Shown: positions 61,601 to 63,661 of the stretch, one piece after another
Layout: the number at the start of each line of letters is the position of its first letter
Numbering within the stretch: position 1 is the first letter of the stretch
Source of the DNA: Heterobilharzia americana
Taxonomy: Eukaryota; Platyhelminthes; Trematoda; Strigeidida; Schistosomatidae
Direction: 5' to 3'
Assembly: GCA_944470555.2 (NCBI GenBank)
Contig: OX104127.1
Location: 137,968,786-138,032,785, forward strand
DNA: 64,000 nt
Position numbers and translations under genes: made by a program
Notes under the pieces: generated by a model
The model's input: the letters and a program-made list of their open reading frames with translations, nothing else
Database searches by the model: none
What the model was told of the DNA's origin: nothing

Positions 61601-63661
61601 TAACTTAGATAGATCCGAGGTTTTTATCCAACTATGTTTTACATCATTCTCAAGGGCTATAAATGATGTTGATATGCATTTTATCCAATCTACTGTCTCC
61701 AAGTCAATAATTCTTAAACAATTCGTAGCTTGATATCGTGGGGGATAATTGTTCGTCACTGGAGTGTTCTACAGAGTTTTAAAATATTTGTCCAGAGCTT
61801 CAAGGTTCTCAGTGGTTCTGTACCCGATGTTAGTTTGTACAGGAAGTAATCTTCAAATCTACCACTTACCTACAAGCCATTAAGCTGAAGATACTTCATT
61901 GTTTTCATATGGTTTATCTGAACTATGGAAGGTGCATATGTACGTCTGTTTAAACCAGAAAATGAGCTATCTTTGTAACAAAGTTGGAAGTGAAAAGGAT
62001 GCATCCGGCAACTCAAACGTGTTGATTTGTGTGTGAAAGGAAAAAACATTCGTAGTCCTGAAAACTAAATATTTTCTAAGAGGCACTTATTTTCCTAAAC
62101 AGAATCAAAAAGGAACCAGATTCACGGTAAGAAACCAACTAATGTTCTCTGAGTTAACATATTACGTATTGGTAATCATGAATTACAACCAGACAAATTA
62201 ATCAGTCTTCGGTATTTCAAGCAATGATTATCTATTCATTTATTTTACGTGACTCCAAGAGTGAGTAAAGAAACGTTGATCAGCTAGCTGGCGTTTTTTT
62301 TCGGTAGTGGAAGCAAAACTGACTAACTGCTGTTAAGACTAAAAAAAATTCGACAAGTAGCATGATGCCCAGACTCAAAACAGTAAATTAATACATTTTT
62401 TGAGAAGAATGGGAATTTTTAATTTAGGAGTTGTATTCATCATGGACTGACATCAGTTGGGGAACCATTGAAAATCTGGGAGCACTGGACACCTGTTTCG
62501 TCTAGTATAGGACTCCTCAGCACTACGCACCCACGACCCGGCTAGACGTCGAATTCAGGACCTTCAGGTTTCACGGTTAACGCGTTAACCATTCAGCCAC
62601 TGGGTTGGTTTCCAGTGGTTCACAAATTCAAACTTCTGACAATTCACGACATAGCGCGACTGTCACCTAAGGTCTTCAGTTAGCATCCACTTCACTTCCG
62701 ACTGGTTGACCCCACAGATCACGACTTCTCATAGAAATTCCTGACATCCATCTGGAAGCAAGTCACTAATGAGCACTATACAGTAATGTATTTTTTAGAT
62801 GAATGGGGATTTTCAATGGTTCCCCAACTGATGTCAGTCCATGATGAATACTACTTCTAAAGTAAATTAATAGTTTAGTGAGAAAACGAAGTTTATCTGA
62901 AGAATGCAATGTATTAGAGCTATGCATTACGAACAATCTGATCACATATGGATTCGTTGAATTATTTATATGAAAATTTCAGAGAAGAATCAAGTAAGTC
63001 AACAGGAAACACGGAAATTGGATAGGATAGAACAAAAACAAAATCTAAATCACATCACACTTTGTTACAAAAATTAATATCAATACTGCCAGGGTGGGTT
63101 CAAAGTGGGTACAAATTATTCGAGTATAAATATAGGGAATTCAAATCTACAGACCACTAGAGCTTGAATAAATCTAACCAATCGACCCTGACTAATTTTA
63201 TGCACTACTGTAAAGGCTGTTTTATGTCTATCCTATGACTACTTTCTGGTATATTTTTGGCAAATTTATCGAGGAGACTAATCGCTTTAAAGTTAGTTAG
63301 TAATGTGAATATCAAATGTTTGATTTTAGGATAAGTCAGCATTATTTAGTTGGACATAAATTCTTGCAACTAGAGTTACCAAGAACAGCTTAGTCGGTGA
63401 CCATTTGTAGGGGCAATTAGTTAGTTAGTTAGTTTTCGAATTGTTCGCCTCTTGTCCAATTTTCACTAATAAATCTCATCTTTGTTTGAATATTTATTTA
63501 GGCAGTATTCGATTGTGTGGTGAGCTCCTTGAAAATGTGTGCATCATCCTAGTTGTGTATATATTATTCCAGTTTATATTCTCAATTGTTGCAGTCCAGT
63601 TATTTCAGGGGAAATTCTTTTATTGTAATGATTTATCAAAACTTACAAAAGAAGATTGCCA
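1538..63661 (+). CDS. Cav2: Cav2-type voltage-gated calcium channel alpha-1 subunit, partial gene (13 exons, domain II S2 to domain III S5)
   Basis: This is the pore-forming subunit of a high-voltage-activated calcium channel, which sits in the plasma membrane and admits calcium on depolarisation. Thirteen exons joined in order (1538-1650, 4935-5047, 11916-12047, 14182-14254, 18126-18246, 19664-19764, 37953-38047, 40384-40448, 42660-42807, 43524-43712, 50977-51080, 60058-60142, 63502-63661) give about 500 residues. Seen: S4 segments with repeating basic residues, the pore motif TGEDWN in domain II, and S6 running into NLANAQEL. The words [13 protein letters not shown] before IIIS1 and AAEDPV after it fit Cav2 better than Cav1, where LADAESL is usual. 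Start codon, domains I and IV and the C-terminus lie outside. Exons 10 and 13 each appear to lack one base. I cannot tell which Cav2 paralogue this is. Confidence 0.93.
2650..2775 (+). mobile_element. possible PLE GIY-YIG remnant
   Basis: The open frame reads [20 protein letters not shown]. This resembles the SS-SIA-HL-TGH stretch in the C-terminal half of the GIY-YIG domain of Penelope-like elements. The match is short and unsupported by flanking motifs, so it may be chance. Confidence 0.3.
3372..3860 (-). mobile_element. RTE (SR2-like) 3' fragment
   Basis: Clearly homologous to the 3' end of the larger RTE copy at 19.9-23.2 kb. It begins after an ATT-rich tail (attattaatattattt) with tgtcccttggattcc, just as at 19930. 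It covers the C-terminal end of the polymerase ORF and the 3' UTR on the minus strand, with many substitutions and stops. The homology breaks off near 3860 and resumes at 4252. Confidence 0.8.
4252..4485 (-). mobile_element. RTE (SR2-like) fragment, continuation
   Basis: Matches the RTE copy at about 20288-20535, antisense to the channel gene. Its first 90 bases repeat a segment already present at 3769-3857 (gatgaatatctgta, then ttgttggaaatgcttttcg). So the two pieces overlap in content, and about 400 bases of unrelated DNA lie between them. Confidence 0.75.
4935..5047 (+). CDS. Cav2: Cav2 exon 2 in window: domain II S3-S4
   Basis: Encodes the rest of IIS3 ([11 protein letters not shown]), a short extracellular loop and the S4 voltage sensor ([15 protein letters not shown], ending in an Arg split over the intron). 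Basic residues fall every third position, as in a functional sensor. It follows an acaacag acceptor in phase 0 and ends AG|gtatgt in phase 2. Confidence 0.92.
6218..6275. repeat. (TA)n microsatellite
   Basis: About 57 bases of uninterrupted TA dinucleotides. Confidence 0.98.
6590..7260 (+). mobile_element. Penelope-like element, GIY-YIG end and 3' UTR
   Basis: The open frame contains [14 protein letters not shown], a form of the GIY-YIG signature (YIGRT-RPL-VRI), then [12 protein letters not shown] and [10 protein letters not shown]. In the next frame come [20 protein letters not shown] and RK, the typical PLE C-terminus. The copy is broken by stops. Part of it (6735-7135) is repeated almost unchanged in inverted orientation at 31.67-32.04 kb. 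In full-length elements this domain nicks target DNA; here it is a dead 3' fragment. Confidence 0.75.
8479..8580 (+). repeat. fragment of an unnamed dispersed repeat
   Basis: Shares gtccagtcctgagt, tgctgaccgaa-like and gcggtcacca-like words in the same order with 31190-31275. A weaker match is at 37.27 kb. Nature unknown. Confidence 0.5.
10875..10928 (-). ncRNA. hammerhead ribozyme motif, degenerate
   Basis: Minus strand: CTTATGA (core CTGANGA with G changed to T), loop II arm TCCAAAATAGGA, then GAAA. The core change probably kills cleavage. Position after the tRNA-like head supports identity. Confidence 0.5.
10875..11060 (-). mobile_element. Sm-alpha-type SINE with tRNA head
   Basis: On the minus strand the element starts with a tRNA-like Pol III promoter: A box inside GTGGCCTAGTGGATAAC and B box GGTTCGAGTTTT. 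A hammerhead-like tail at 10875-10928 follows. This order, tRNA head then ribozyme, is that of schistosome Sm-alpha SINEs. Confidence 0.75.
11916..12047 (+). CDS. Cav2: Cav2 exon 3 in window: domain II S4-S5 linker and S5
   Basis: Begins with one base completing Arg, then [20 protein letters not shown] and the S5 helix ending MQLFGGE. This is almost the same as vertebrate Cav2 ([19 protein letters not shown]). The donor GA|gtaagt leaves phase 2. A 6.9 kb intron precedes it. Confidence 0.94.
12927..12962. repeat. (AT)n microsatellite
   Basis: About 36 bases of AT dinucleotides. Confidence 0.97.
13728..13850 (-). mobile_element. family 2 SINE tail remnant
   Basis: Minus-strand remains of the second SINE family: a form of tgacatcagttgg, then tttcgtcttcatatg where intact copies have tttcgtcctagtatg. 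Heavily mutated. Confidence 0.5.
14182..14254 (+). CDS. Cav2: Cav2 exon 4 in window: domain II pore turret and pore helix
   Basis: Encodes [15 protein letters not shown] and then VKALLTVFQ, the turret and first pore helix of domain II. It corresponds to the NFDTFPAAILTVFQ region of other Cav2 channels. One base after the acceptor cgaaag completes Glu. It ends CAG|gtaagt in phase 0. Only 73 bases long. Confidence 0.93.
14255..18125 (+). other. intron 4
   Basis: 3.9 kb. Holds an antisense PLE at 16.34-17.36 kb. The stretches 14255-16339 and 17361-18125 contain short open frames only, none with a motif I recognise. Confidence 0.7.
16340..17360 (-). mobile_element. Penelope-like element, RT to GIY-YIG, broken
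   Basis: Read on the minus strand. Around 17.2 kb is [18 protein letters not shown], a worn form of the PLE motif [31 protein letters not shown] with INIKFT-like LNIKFT (17.0-17.1 kb) is the YxDD catalytic region. An open frame of 93 codons (16879-16598) follows, with [20 protein letters not shown] in the thumb/connector. [17 protein letters not shown] at about 16.5 kb is a GIY-YIG relic. Several stops and frameshifts make it inactive. Related to the copy at 26.3-27.3 kb. Confidence 0.75.
18126..18246 (+). CDS. Cav2: Cav2 exon 5 in window: domain II selectivity filter and S6
   Basis: Starts [20 protein letters not shown] and runs into S6 ([15 protein letters not shown]). The Glu of TGEDW is the domain II member of the EEEE calcium selectivity ring. 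The exon ends inside a Tyr codon (T|gtatcc), a slightly weak donor. The next exon supplies AT and the frame holds. Confidence 0.94.
18247..19663 (+). other. intron 5
   Basis: 1.4 kb with a SINE remnant at the left. The open frames at 18.85-19.30 kb on both strands overlap each other and show no known motif. Nothing else seen. Confidence 0.7.
18290..18500 (-). mobile_element. family 2 SINE remnant
   Basis: Minus strand. Recognisable pieces are tttgtcctagtacagcac, the position of the hammerhead GAAA arm, and a worn B-box region near 18450. Too mutated for a ribozyme fold. Confidence 0.5.
19664..19764 (+). CDS. Cav2: Cav2 exon 6 in window: end of IIS6 and start of II-III linker
   Basis: Encodes [20 protein letters not shown] and then an acidic stretch [21 protein letters not shown] is the Cav2 hallmark at the end of IIS6. 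Acceptor aaattag, entry in phase 1, donor GAA|gtaagt in phase 0. An intron of 18.2 kb follows. Confidence 0.95.
20071..21790 (-). pseudogene. RTE reverse transcriptase and C-terminus
   Basis: Broken polymerase part. In order on the minus strand: [18 protein letters not shown] before the RT (21.6 kb), [20 protein letters not shown] (20.98 kb), FADD catalytic box (20.74 kb), [18 protein letters not shown] (20.66 kb), [20 protein letters not shown] (20.55 kb) and GKRRVGRPK near the end. At least three frame changes. Confidence 0.8.
22230..22960 (-). pseudogene. RTE endonuclease domain (APE type)
   Basis: Broken first domain of the RTE protein, which in live elements nicks target DNA. The visible blocks are WNVRTM at the start, [20 protein letters not shown], then [14 protein letters not shown] and [19 protein letters not shown]. 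Frames change between blocks. Confidence 0.8.
23295..23430 (-). mobile_element. family 2 SINE tail, degenerate hammerhead
   Basis: Minus-strand copy with actaggacgaaatggctgtc and cagtgctccc. The CTGANGA arm is lost (ccaggggag in its place). A worn B box lies near 23.41 kb (gactcgaacc on the plus strand). Confidence 0.6.
23555..23750 (+). mobile_element. family 2 SINE, tRNA head lost, ribozyme kept
   Basis: Starts with the 5' words aagcacgtcactaatgag and cagtgtagttt-like text seen in fuller copies. It skips the tRNA-like part, then has the hammerhead at 23646 and the tail aatgatgtcaatttatgatg. Confidence 0.65.
23646..23692 (+). ncRNA. hammerhead ribozyme (family 2) with altered but paired stem II
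   Basis: Core CTGAGGA, stem II GTGCC-ATGTT-GGCAC (five perfect pairs), GAAAC, cleavage triplet TTC, closing arm CTGTGC against GTACCG (one mismatch). Other copies have GTCC and GGAC in stem II, so the change is compensated. Confidence 0.65.
24925..25310. mobile_element. family 2 SINE pieces in both orientations
   Basis: 24925-24960 matches the 5' part of the family. 25000-25170 is a minus-strand copy with a worn tRNA head and CTGAGGA at about 25093. 25215-25310 is a plus-strand tail (gacgaaacatctgtcc and agtgctc). The GAAA arm of the minus copy is mutated. Confidence 0.6.
25788..25862 (+). repeat. tRNA-like sequence (SINE head or tRNA pseudogene)
   Basis: A box TGGCTCAATTGG and B box GGTTCGAATCC are exact, and a five-pair anticodon-like stem CCGGG/CCCGG encloses a seven-base loop. 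The acceptor ends do not pair, position 33 is C rather than T, and the T stem is weak, so this is not a working tRNA. Confidence 0.6.
26315..27260 (-). mobile_element. Penelope-like element, RT to C-terminus, broken
   Basis: On the minus strand: [20 protein letters not shown] (intact YADD) and [17 protein letters not shown], then [14 protein letters not shown] at 27.25-27.0 kb. The next open frame (27019-26639) holds the connector with [13 protein letters not shown]. Further left are [12 protein letters not shown] and [15 protein letters not shown], the end of the GIY-YIG part and the usual PLE C-terminus. Frames change at least twice. No GIY-YIG signature survives near 26.55 kb. Confidence 0.8.
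27633..28090 (-). mobile_element. non-LTR reverse transcriptase fragment, catalytic box mutated
   Basis: Minus strand reads [20 protein letters not shown], a form of QGCPLSP-LFNFVID, then [20 protein letters not shown], where YADD has become [14 protein letters not shown] and [12 protein letters not shown] follow. Related to the copy at 37.25 kb but not to the RTE at 20 kb. Clade uncertain (CR1- or RTE-like). Confidence 0.75.
28938..29219 (-). mobile_element. PLE C-terminal fragment
   Basis: An open frame of 93 codons reads [20 protein letters not shown] then [10 protein letters not shown] and LVIHQQKP. This follows the pattern HL-SGH--D---AF-IIY at the end of PLE GIY-YIG domains. No signature upstream. 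Confidence 0.55.
31180..31640 (-). repeat. unnamed dispersed repeat with a tRNA-like B box
   Basis: Shares several words with 8479-8580. On the minus strand GAGTTCAAATCTC at about 31.40 kb resembles a Pol III B box, so this may be another SINE. No A box I would defend. Confidence 0.4.
31670..32045 (-). mobile_element. PLE GIY-YIG end, inverted copy of the one at 6.6 kb
   Basis: The reverse complement matches 6735-7135 with few changes, including CVQKEYV, the stops behind it and the words cgtagtgacaacttaac and aaagggaggtcgctttc. Confidence 0.8.
32046..32520 (+). mobile_element. PLE C-terminus and 3' UTR, plus-strand copy
   Basis: Reads [20 protein letters not shown] at 32.25-32.32 kb, the same C-terminal block as at 6.98 kb. 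It then follows the same 3' UTR layout (ttggcttgttttcac and ctgtacaaat). It abuts the minus copy head to head. Confidence 0.65.
32599..32660 (+). repeat. 31-base tandem duplication
   Basis: Two identical 31-base units, 32599-32629 and 32630-32660, each starting agataaaattcc. Confidence 0.95.
34085..34265 (-). repeat. unnamed repeat, inverted copy of the one at 51.5 kb
   Basis: The reverse complement contains gagaatatttgtagctcagg and tggatgatcttggttgtg, matching 51543-51580. The element continues into unique-looking DNA. Confidence 0.55.
34440..34800. mobile_element. family 2 SINE pair, minus tail then plus body
   Basis: 34445-34560 is a minus-strand tail (gactgacatcaattaaagg). 34590-34800 is a plus-strand body with ggtcacgctaatatcgtgag, a tRNA-like stretch (ctagtggctgggtgg, then tggtttgatcgc) and a short tail. 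No ribozyme core survives. Confidence 0.6.
37250..37730 (-). mobile_element. non-LTR reverse transcriptase fragment, catalytic box lost
   Basis: Minus strand: [15 protein letters not shown] (from GCPLSP-LFNFVI), then [20 protein letters not shown], where YADD has become [19 protein letters not shown] and [14 protein letters not shown] follow. Same family as 27.63-28.09 kb. It ends about 220 bases before exon 7. Confidence 0.75.
37953..38047 (+). CDS. Cav2: Cav2 exon 7 in window: II-III linker
   Basis: Encodes [20 protein letters not shown] followed by [11 protein letters not shown], a polar, Gln/Glu/Asn-rich cytoplasmic segment. It is not itself conserved. It is assigned by its position, clean attccag acceptor in phase 0, gtaagt donor in phase 2, and phase match to its neighbours. 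Confidence 0.8.
38280..38640 (+). mobile_element. family 2 SINE, ribozyme deleted
   Basis: Plus-strand copy: actgtatagtgctcattagt-like 5' start, ggtcacgctgtatcgtgaag, a tRNA-like part (acccagtggctgaaatgg, then gagttcgaccccttg) and the tail ccaactgacgtcagccc. The segment that should carry the hammerhead is missing. Confidence 0.7.
38985..39140 (+). mobile_element. Sm-alpha-type SINE with hammerhead
   Basis: tRNA-like head with A box TAGCCTAGTGGATAATG and a worn B box (aagtttaggtctc), the typical spacer cactgagaggcaggta, then the ribozyme. Confidence 0.75.
39075..39128 (+). ncRNA. hammerhead ribozyme motif
   Basis: Stem I arm GTCCAG, core CTGAGGA, stem II GTCC-TAAAT-GGAAC and GAAAC, with two extra bases before GAAA. 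The cleavage triplet is altered, so activity is doubtful. Confidence 0.6.
40384..40448 (+). CDS. Cav2: Cav2 exon 8 in window: II-III linker, short exon
   Basis: Encodes [20 protein letters not shown] plus Asn. It completes a Tyr codon from exon 7 and ends one base into the next codon (T|gtaagc). A 65-base exon with no recognisable motif, supported by a pyrimidine-rich acceptor (ctgtcttatag) and matching phases on both sides. Confidence 0.72.
40566..40643. repeat. (TA)n microsatellite
   Basis: About 76 bases of TA dinucleotides. Its translation gives a spurious Ile-Tyr repeat frame on the minus strand. Confidence 0.98.
40970..41148 (-). mobile_element. Sm-alpha-type SINE, minus strand
   Basis: Minus strand: A box in GTGGCTTAGTAAGG, B box TGTTCGAGTCT, spacer cccactgaaaggcaggta, then the hammerhead. 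Left half of a head-to-head pair. Confidence 0.8.
40981..41033 (-). ncRNA. hammerhead ribozyme motif
   Basis: Minus strand: ATCCAG, core CTGATGA, stem II GTTC-AAAA-TAGGAT, GAAAC and TGGATTCC. Both core boxes are intact, but the cleavage triplet reads GAT where family members have GTC, so cleavage is unlikely. Confidence 0.7.
41160..41345 (+). mobile_element. Sm-alpha-type SINE, plus strand
   Basis: Right half of the head-to-head pair: worn tRNA head (agtagataaagctgtggg, then catgggttagagtat) and a hammerhead at 41274. The pair meets at a near-palindrome around 41155 (gcaacaacca and tggttgc). Confidence 0.75.
41274..41327 (+). ncRNA. hammerhead ribozyme motif, core mutated
   Basis: ATCCAG, core CGGATGA (T changed to G), TTCATAAATAGGAT, GAAAT, triplet GTT, arm CTGGAT. 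It shares the variant GGATGAAA with its inverted partner. Confidence 0.6.
42290..42545 (+). mobile_element. Sm-alpha-type SINE with hammerhead
   Basis: Aligns with the copy at 54.06-54.30 kb (acggggacttgcaaactata and agcatcagaactgtactaga start). tRNA head worn: ttccagtggtagcgtaaag is all that remains of the A-box region. It ends about 115 bases before exon 9. Confidence 0.7.
42478..42535 (+). ncRNA. hammerhead ribozyme motif
   Basis: Core CTGATGA and GAAAC intact, cleavage triplet ATC, stem II GTCCCC-AAGT-TGGAG with a broken closing pair, stem I ATTCAG against GTGAAT with one mismatch. Confidence 0.7.
42660..42807 (+). CDS. Cav2: Cav2 exon 9 in window: end of II-III linker, up to IIIS1
   Basis: A Gln/Glu/Ser-rich segment ([20 protein letters not shown]) is followed by [17 protein letters not shown], which matches the conserved block just before IIIS1 in Cav2 (PIVPYSSMFCLSPTN). 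Acceptor cctaaacag, donor CC|gtaagt. The last codon is split (Pro). Confidence 0.9.
42808..43523 (+). other. intron 9, nothing seen
   Basis: 0.7 kb, the shortest intron. No repeat or RNA gene recognised. It ends in the pyrimidine tract tatcctcttcacttttattt before the cag acceptor. Confidence 0.75.
43524..43712 (+). CDS. Cav2: Cav2 exon 10 in window: domain III S1-S2, with an apparent 1-base deletion
   Basis: Most of the exon reads [20 protein letters not shown] then [14 protein letters not shown] and the S2 segment [19 protein letters not shown], a strong match to IIIS1-S2. After the proper splice from exon 9, the first codons read P-V-R-R-F, as expected (LLRRF in vertebrates). The reading then slips by one base, because the T run at 43534-43536 is one T too short for the following Cys-His-Phe. 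Length 189 does not fit the flanking phases (2 in, 0 out), while 190 does. Either a base-calling error or a real frameshift. Donor AAG|gtgagt. Confidence 0.9.
44199..44270 (-). repeat. tRNA-like sequence, minus strand
   Basis: Minus strand: A-box-like AGCTTAGTGGTGACG, a six-pair stem GCATCA/TGATGC and an exact B box GGTTCGAATCC. Spacing is tRNA-like, but the acceptor ends do not pair. Probably the head of another SINE or a tRNA pseudogene. Confidence 0.6.
45116..45253. mobile_element. MITE-like element with terminal inverted repeats
   Basis: Ends are inverted repeats of about 30 bases: gtgactttaaagaccaccct at the left, and a right end reading tcagttgctagggtgacc then ttcaaagtcac. 138 bases long, no coding capacity. 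Two related copies lie at 57.9 and 58.6 kb. Confidence 0.7.
46240..46400 (+). mobile_element. Sm-alpha-type SINE with hammerhead
   Basis: tRNA-like head (cgcccaggggataacagtgt) with a lost B box, the spacer aaaagccagatat, then the ribozyme and the 3' words gattccgtagttagc. Confidence 0.65.
46336..46388 (+). ncRNA. hammerhead ribozyme motif, degenerate stem II
   Basis: ATCCAA, core CTGACGA, GAAA, triplet GTC, arm CTAGATT. Stem II (ACCAAAACCA) no longer pairs, so it is likely inactive. Confidence 0.5.
46775..46895 (+). mobile_element. family 2 SINE tail with hammerhead
   Basis: Truncated copy starting at the ribozyme and running to the 3' tail (ccatgataaatacc). It directly precedes a fuller copy in the same orientation. 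Confidence 0.75.
46792..46836 (+). ncRNA. hammerhead ribozyme (family 2), left of dimer
   Basis: Stem I GTACTG/CAGTGC (six pairs, one wobble), core CTGAGGA, stem II ATCC-ATACT-AGGAC with an A.C closing mismatch, GAAAC, triplet GTC ending at 46830. Stem III is only two or three pairs. Confidence 0.75.
46900..47292 (+). mobile_element. family 2 SINE, fullest copy
   Basis: Starts near aaatccccattcatct and has attactgtatagtgctcatt. Then come a tRNA-like part (acccagtggctgaatgg and gagttcgacgcc), the hammerhead, and the tail ccaactgatgtcagtcc. It aligns over its length with the minus copy at 62.43-62.80 kb. Confidence 0.8.
47187..47233 (+). ncRNA. hammerhead ribozyme (family 2), right of dimer
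   Basis: Stem I GTACTG/CAGTGC, core CTGAGGA, stem II GTCT...AGGAC with pairing closing bases, GAAAC, triplet GTC ending at 47227. All core bases present. Confidence 0.78.
47880..48925 (-). mobile_element. Penelope-like element, connector and GIY-YIG, broken
   Basis: Minus strand from 48.92 kb: [40 protein letters not shown] and [20 protein letters not shown] (connector). Then [20 protein letters not shown] and [12 protein letters not shown], the GIY-YIG signature YIGQT worn to YIRQG. The C-terminal part (48.34-48.15 kb) is in another frame. Inactive. Confidence 0.8.
48930..49430 (+). mobile_element. Penelope-like element, RT part in opposite orientation
   Basis: Plus strand: [14 protein letters not shown], a stop, then [17 protein letters not shown], a catalytic box worn from YVDD to [14 protein letters not shown] and [20 protein letters not shown]. 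It is the RT part missing from the minus-strand element to its left, and it ends in the block (LVTLDAL--RDSEKLE) with which that element begins. Confidence 0.8.
49830..50035 (-). mobile_element. Sm-alpha-type SINE, minus strand
   Basis: Minus strand: worn tRNA head near 50.0 kb (TTTCGGTTTGAGTCTTAG, B-box-like), spacer cactgacagtaaggcaggca, then a worn hammerhead. Confidence 0.65.
49899..49951 (-). ncRNA. hammerhead ribozyme motif, decayed
   Basis: Minus strand: ATCCAA, CTAACAA in place of CTGANGA, stem II remnant, GAAAC and CGGATTAC. Recognisable by position; not expected to cleave. Confidence 0.4.
50977..51080 (+). CDS. Cav2: Cav2 exon 11 in window: domain III S2-S3
   Basis: Encodes [20 protein letters not shown], then [14 protein letters not shown], the IIIS2-S3 loop and S3 of Cav2 (MIDLGLLLHP..YFRDLWNILD in vertebrates). 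Acceptor cttacag in phase 0, donor CG|gtaagt in phase 2. Confidence 0.93.
51530..51730 (+). repeat. unnamed repeat with an internal hairpin
   Basis: Left part matches the reverse complement of 34.2 kb (gagaatatttgtagctcagg). It contains a 17-base hairpin, 51575-51591 with 51600-51616 (ggttgtatagcgttctc and its near complement), two mismatches and an 8-base loop. An open frame of 107 codons crosses it without a known motif. Confidence 0.55.
54060..54300 (+). mobile_element. Sm-alpha-type SINE with hammerhead
   Basis: Starts with gacggagatttacaagctat, as at 42.3 kb. tRNA head: A box in TTGGTTTAGTGGATAACG, B box GGGTTCGACTGC. The hammerhead tail and gattccac-like end follow. Confidence 0.75.
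54232..54285 (+). ncRNA. hammerhead ribozyme motif, core mutated
   Basis: ATTCAG, core TTGACGA (C changed to T), stem II GTACC..., GAAAC, arm near ctggtttcc. Probably inactive. Confidence 0.55.
54543..54820. mobile_element. family 2 SINE with an inverted copy of its own tail
   Basis: The plus-strand SINE has the best tRNA head in the window: A box TGGCTCAATGG (54650) and exact B box GGTTCGATCCC (54693). Its ribozyme is at 54725 and its tail ends at 54820. 54543-54618 is a nearly perfect reverse complement of 54744-54820. Open frames on both strands here are by-products of the inverted repeat. Confidence 0.85.
54725..54771 (+). ncRNA. hammerhead ribozyme (family 2)
   Basis: Stem I GCACTG/CAGTGC (perfect), core CTGAGGA, stem II GTTCC-ATACT-AGGAC (four pairs), GAAAC, stem III ACAGCTGT with no room for a loop, cleavage triplet GTC. 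All conserved core bases present; the palindromic stem III suggests it works as a dimer. Confidence 0.8.
55321..56000 (+). mobile_element. Penelope-like element, GIY-YIG part
   Basis: Plus strand around 55.56-55.71 kb: [20 protein letters not shown], then [20 protein letters not shown] and [17 protein letters not shown] is the worn GIY-YIG signature, and the fragment is closely related to the one at 48.4 kb. It ends in a short 3' part near 56.0 kb. Confidence 0.75.
56735..57205. mobile_element. family 2 SINE pair, minus tail then plus body
   Basis: 56740-56870 is a minus-strand tail (gactgacatcacttggag). 56880-57205 is a plus body: attactgtacagttctcatt, a tRNA-like part (acccagtggcgacgg, then ggttacggattc) and a worn hammerhead (ctgaaga, then ctaggacgaaa, near 57.13 kb). 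Confidence 0.65.
57937..58065. mobile_element. MITE-like element, second copy
   Basis: Left end gtgacactaaagttcacctt and agcaactg matches the left end of the element at 45116. The interior word aacgtgattgg is shared; the right end (cgacccttagagtcattgac) is worn. Confidence 0.55.
58645..58780. mobile_element. MITE-like element, third copy
   Basis: Left end ttcaagtgaccaccccagc and aactgctga, interior gaaatgtgattggctatttc, right end gtattcaaggtgac. Same layout and length as the copy at 45116. Confidence 0.55.
60058..60142 (+). CDS. Cav2: Cav2 exon 12 in window: domain III S4 voltage sensor
   Basis: Completes an Arg codon, then [20 protein letters not shown] and IRRVPKLK: the IIIS4 sensor and the start of the S4-S5 linker, nearly identical to other Cav2 channels ([24 protein letters not shown]). 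Acceptor attatcaag, donor AAA|gtgagt in phase 0. The S3-S4 loop made with exon 11 is very short. Confidence 0.94.
60340..60475 (-). mobile_element. Sm-alpha-type SINE, minus strand, short
   Basis: Minus strand: spacer gctggaatgcacgtctgtgc, then the ribozyme. The tRNA head is almost gone. Left part of a head-to-head pair meeting near 60480. Confidence 0.6.
60350..60405 (-). ncRNA. hammerhead ribozyme motif, decayed core
   Basis: Minus strand: GCAG, CTGACAA (core G lost), stem II ATCTC...AGGAC, GAAAC. Probably inactive. Confidence 0.45.
60488..60680 (+). mobile_element. Sm-alpha-type SINE, plus strand
   Basis: tRNA-like head (ctggataaagctgtgcc and gggtttgagtctcagtgag, the B-box region), then the hammerhead at 60611 and gattccacttttagtc. 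Confidence 0.8.
60611..60664 (+). ncRNA. hammerhead ribozyme
   Basis: Stem I ATCCAG/CTGGAT perfect, core CTGATGA, GAAA, cleavage triplet ATC. Stem II GTTCT-AAAT-AAGAC has one mismatch. The most intact Sm-alpha ribozyme in the window. Confidence 0.85.
60835..60990 (+). mobile_element. Sm-alpha-type SINE, plus strand, second in a row
   Basis: Good tRNA head: A box TGGCCTAGTGGG, B box AGGTTCGAGTCTC, then cactgggatgcag. The hammerhead region (60923-60985) is decayed (ctaattaactaattctaagg, then aggaaaaag). Confidence 0.75.
62428..62800 (-). mobile_element. family 2 SINE, minus strand, full copy
   Basis: Reverse complement of the copy at 46.90-47.29 kb over nearly its full length, including aaatccccattcatct at the 5' end, acccagtggctgaatgg, and the ribozyme at 62482. 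The tRNA head has a worn B box (gaattcgacg). Confidence 0.8.
62482..62526 (-). ncRNA. hammerhead ribozyme (family 2)
   Basis: Minus strand: core CTGAGGA, stem II GTCC-TATACT-AGAC (one base deleted), GAAAC, triplet GTC, stem I GTAGTG/CAGTGC with one mismatch. Confidence 0.68.
62803..62860 (+). mobile_element. family 2 SINE tail joined to the minus copy
   Basis: Plus-strand tail gattttcaatggttcccc and aactgatgtcagtccatg, starting directly where the minus-strand SINE's 5' end stops. Confidence 0.75.
63414..63435 (+). repeat. (TTAG)n short repeat
   Basis: Five or so TTAG units just before the acceptor tract of exon 13. Confidence 0.85.
63502..63661 (+). CDS. Cav2: Cav2 exon 13 in window: domain III S4-S5 linker, S5 and turret start, with an apparent 1-base deletion
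   Basis: Starts [11 protein letters not shown] and continues, in another frame, [20 protein letters not shown] then [16 protein letters not shown] and EDC. Both parts match Cav2 IIIS5 (AVFDCVVNSLKNVLNILIVY, then VQLFKGKFFYCTDESK). The join needs one more A in the run at 63532-63535 (AAA AAT for Lys-Asn). As written, the first frame hits a stop 17 codons in. The length of 160 fits neighbouring phases only if 161. Donor CA|gtaagt. The pore of domain III is to the right of the window. Confidence 0.9.

Larger units (their letters stand above)
60143..63501 (+). other. intron 12
   Basis: 3.4 kb with a cluster of SINEs at 60.34-60.99 kb, a family 2 SINE at 62.43 kb and a TTAG repeat at the end. 60990-62427 and 62861-63414 hold nothing I can name. 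The 107-codon frame at 61.15-61.47 kb has no known motif. Confidence 0.7.
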
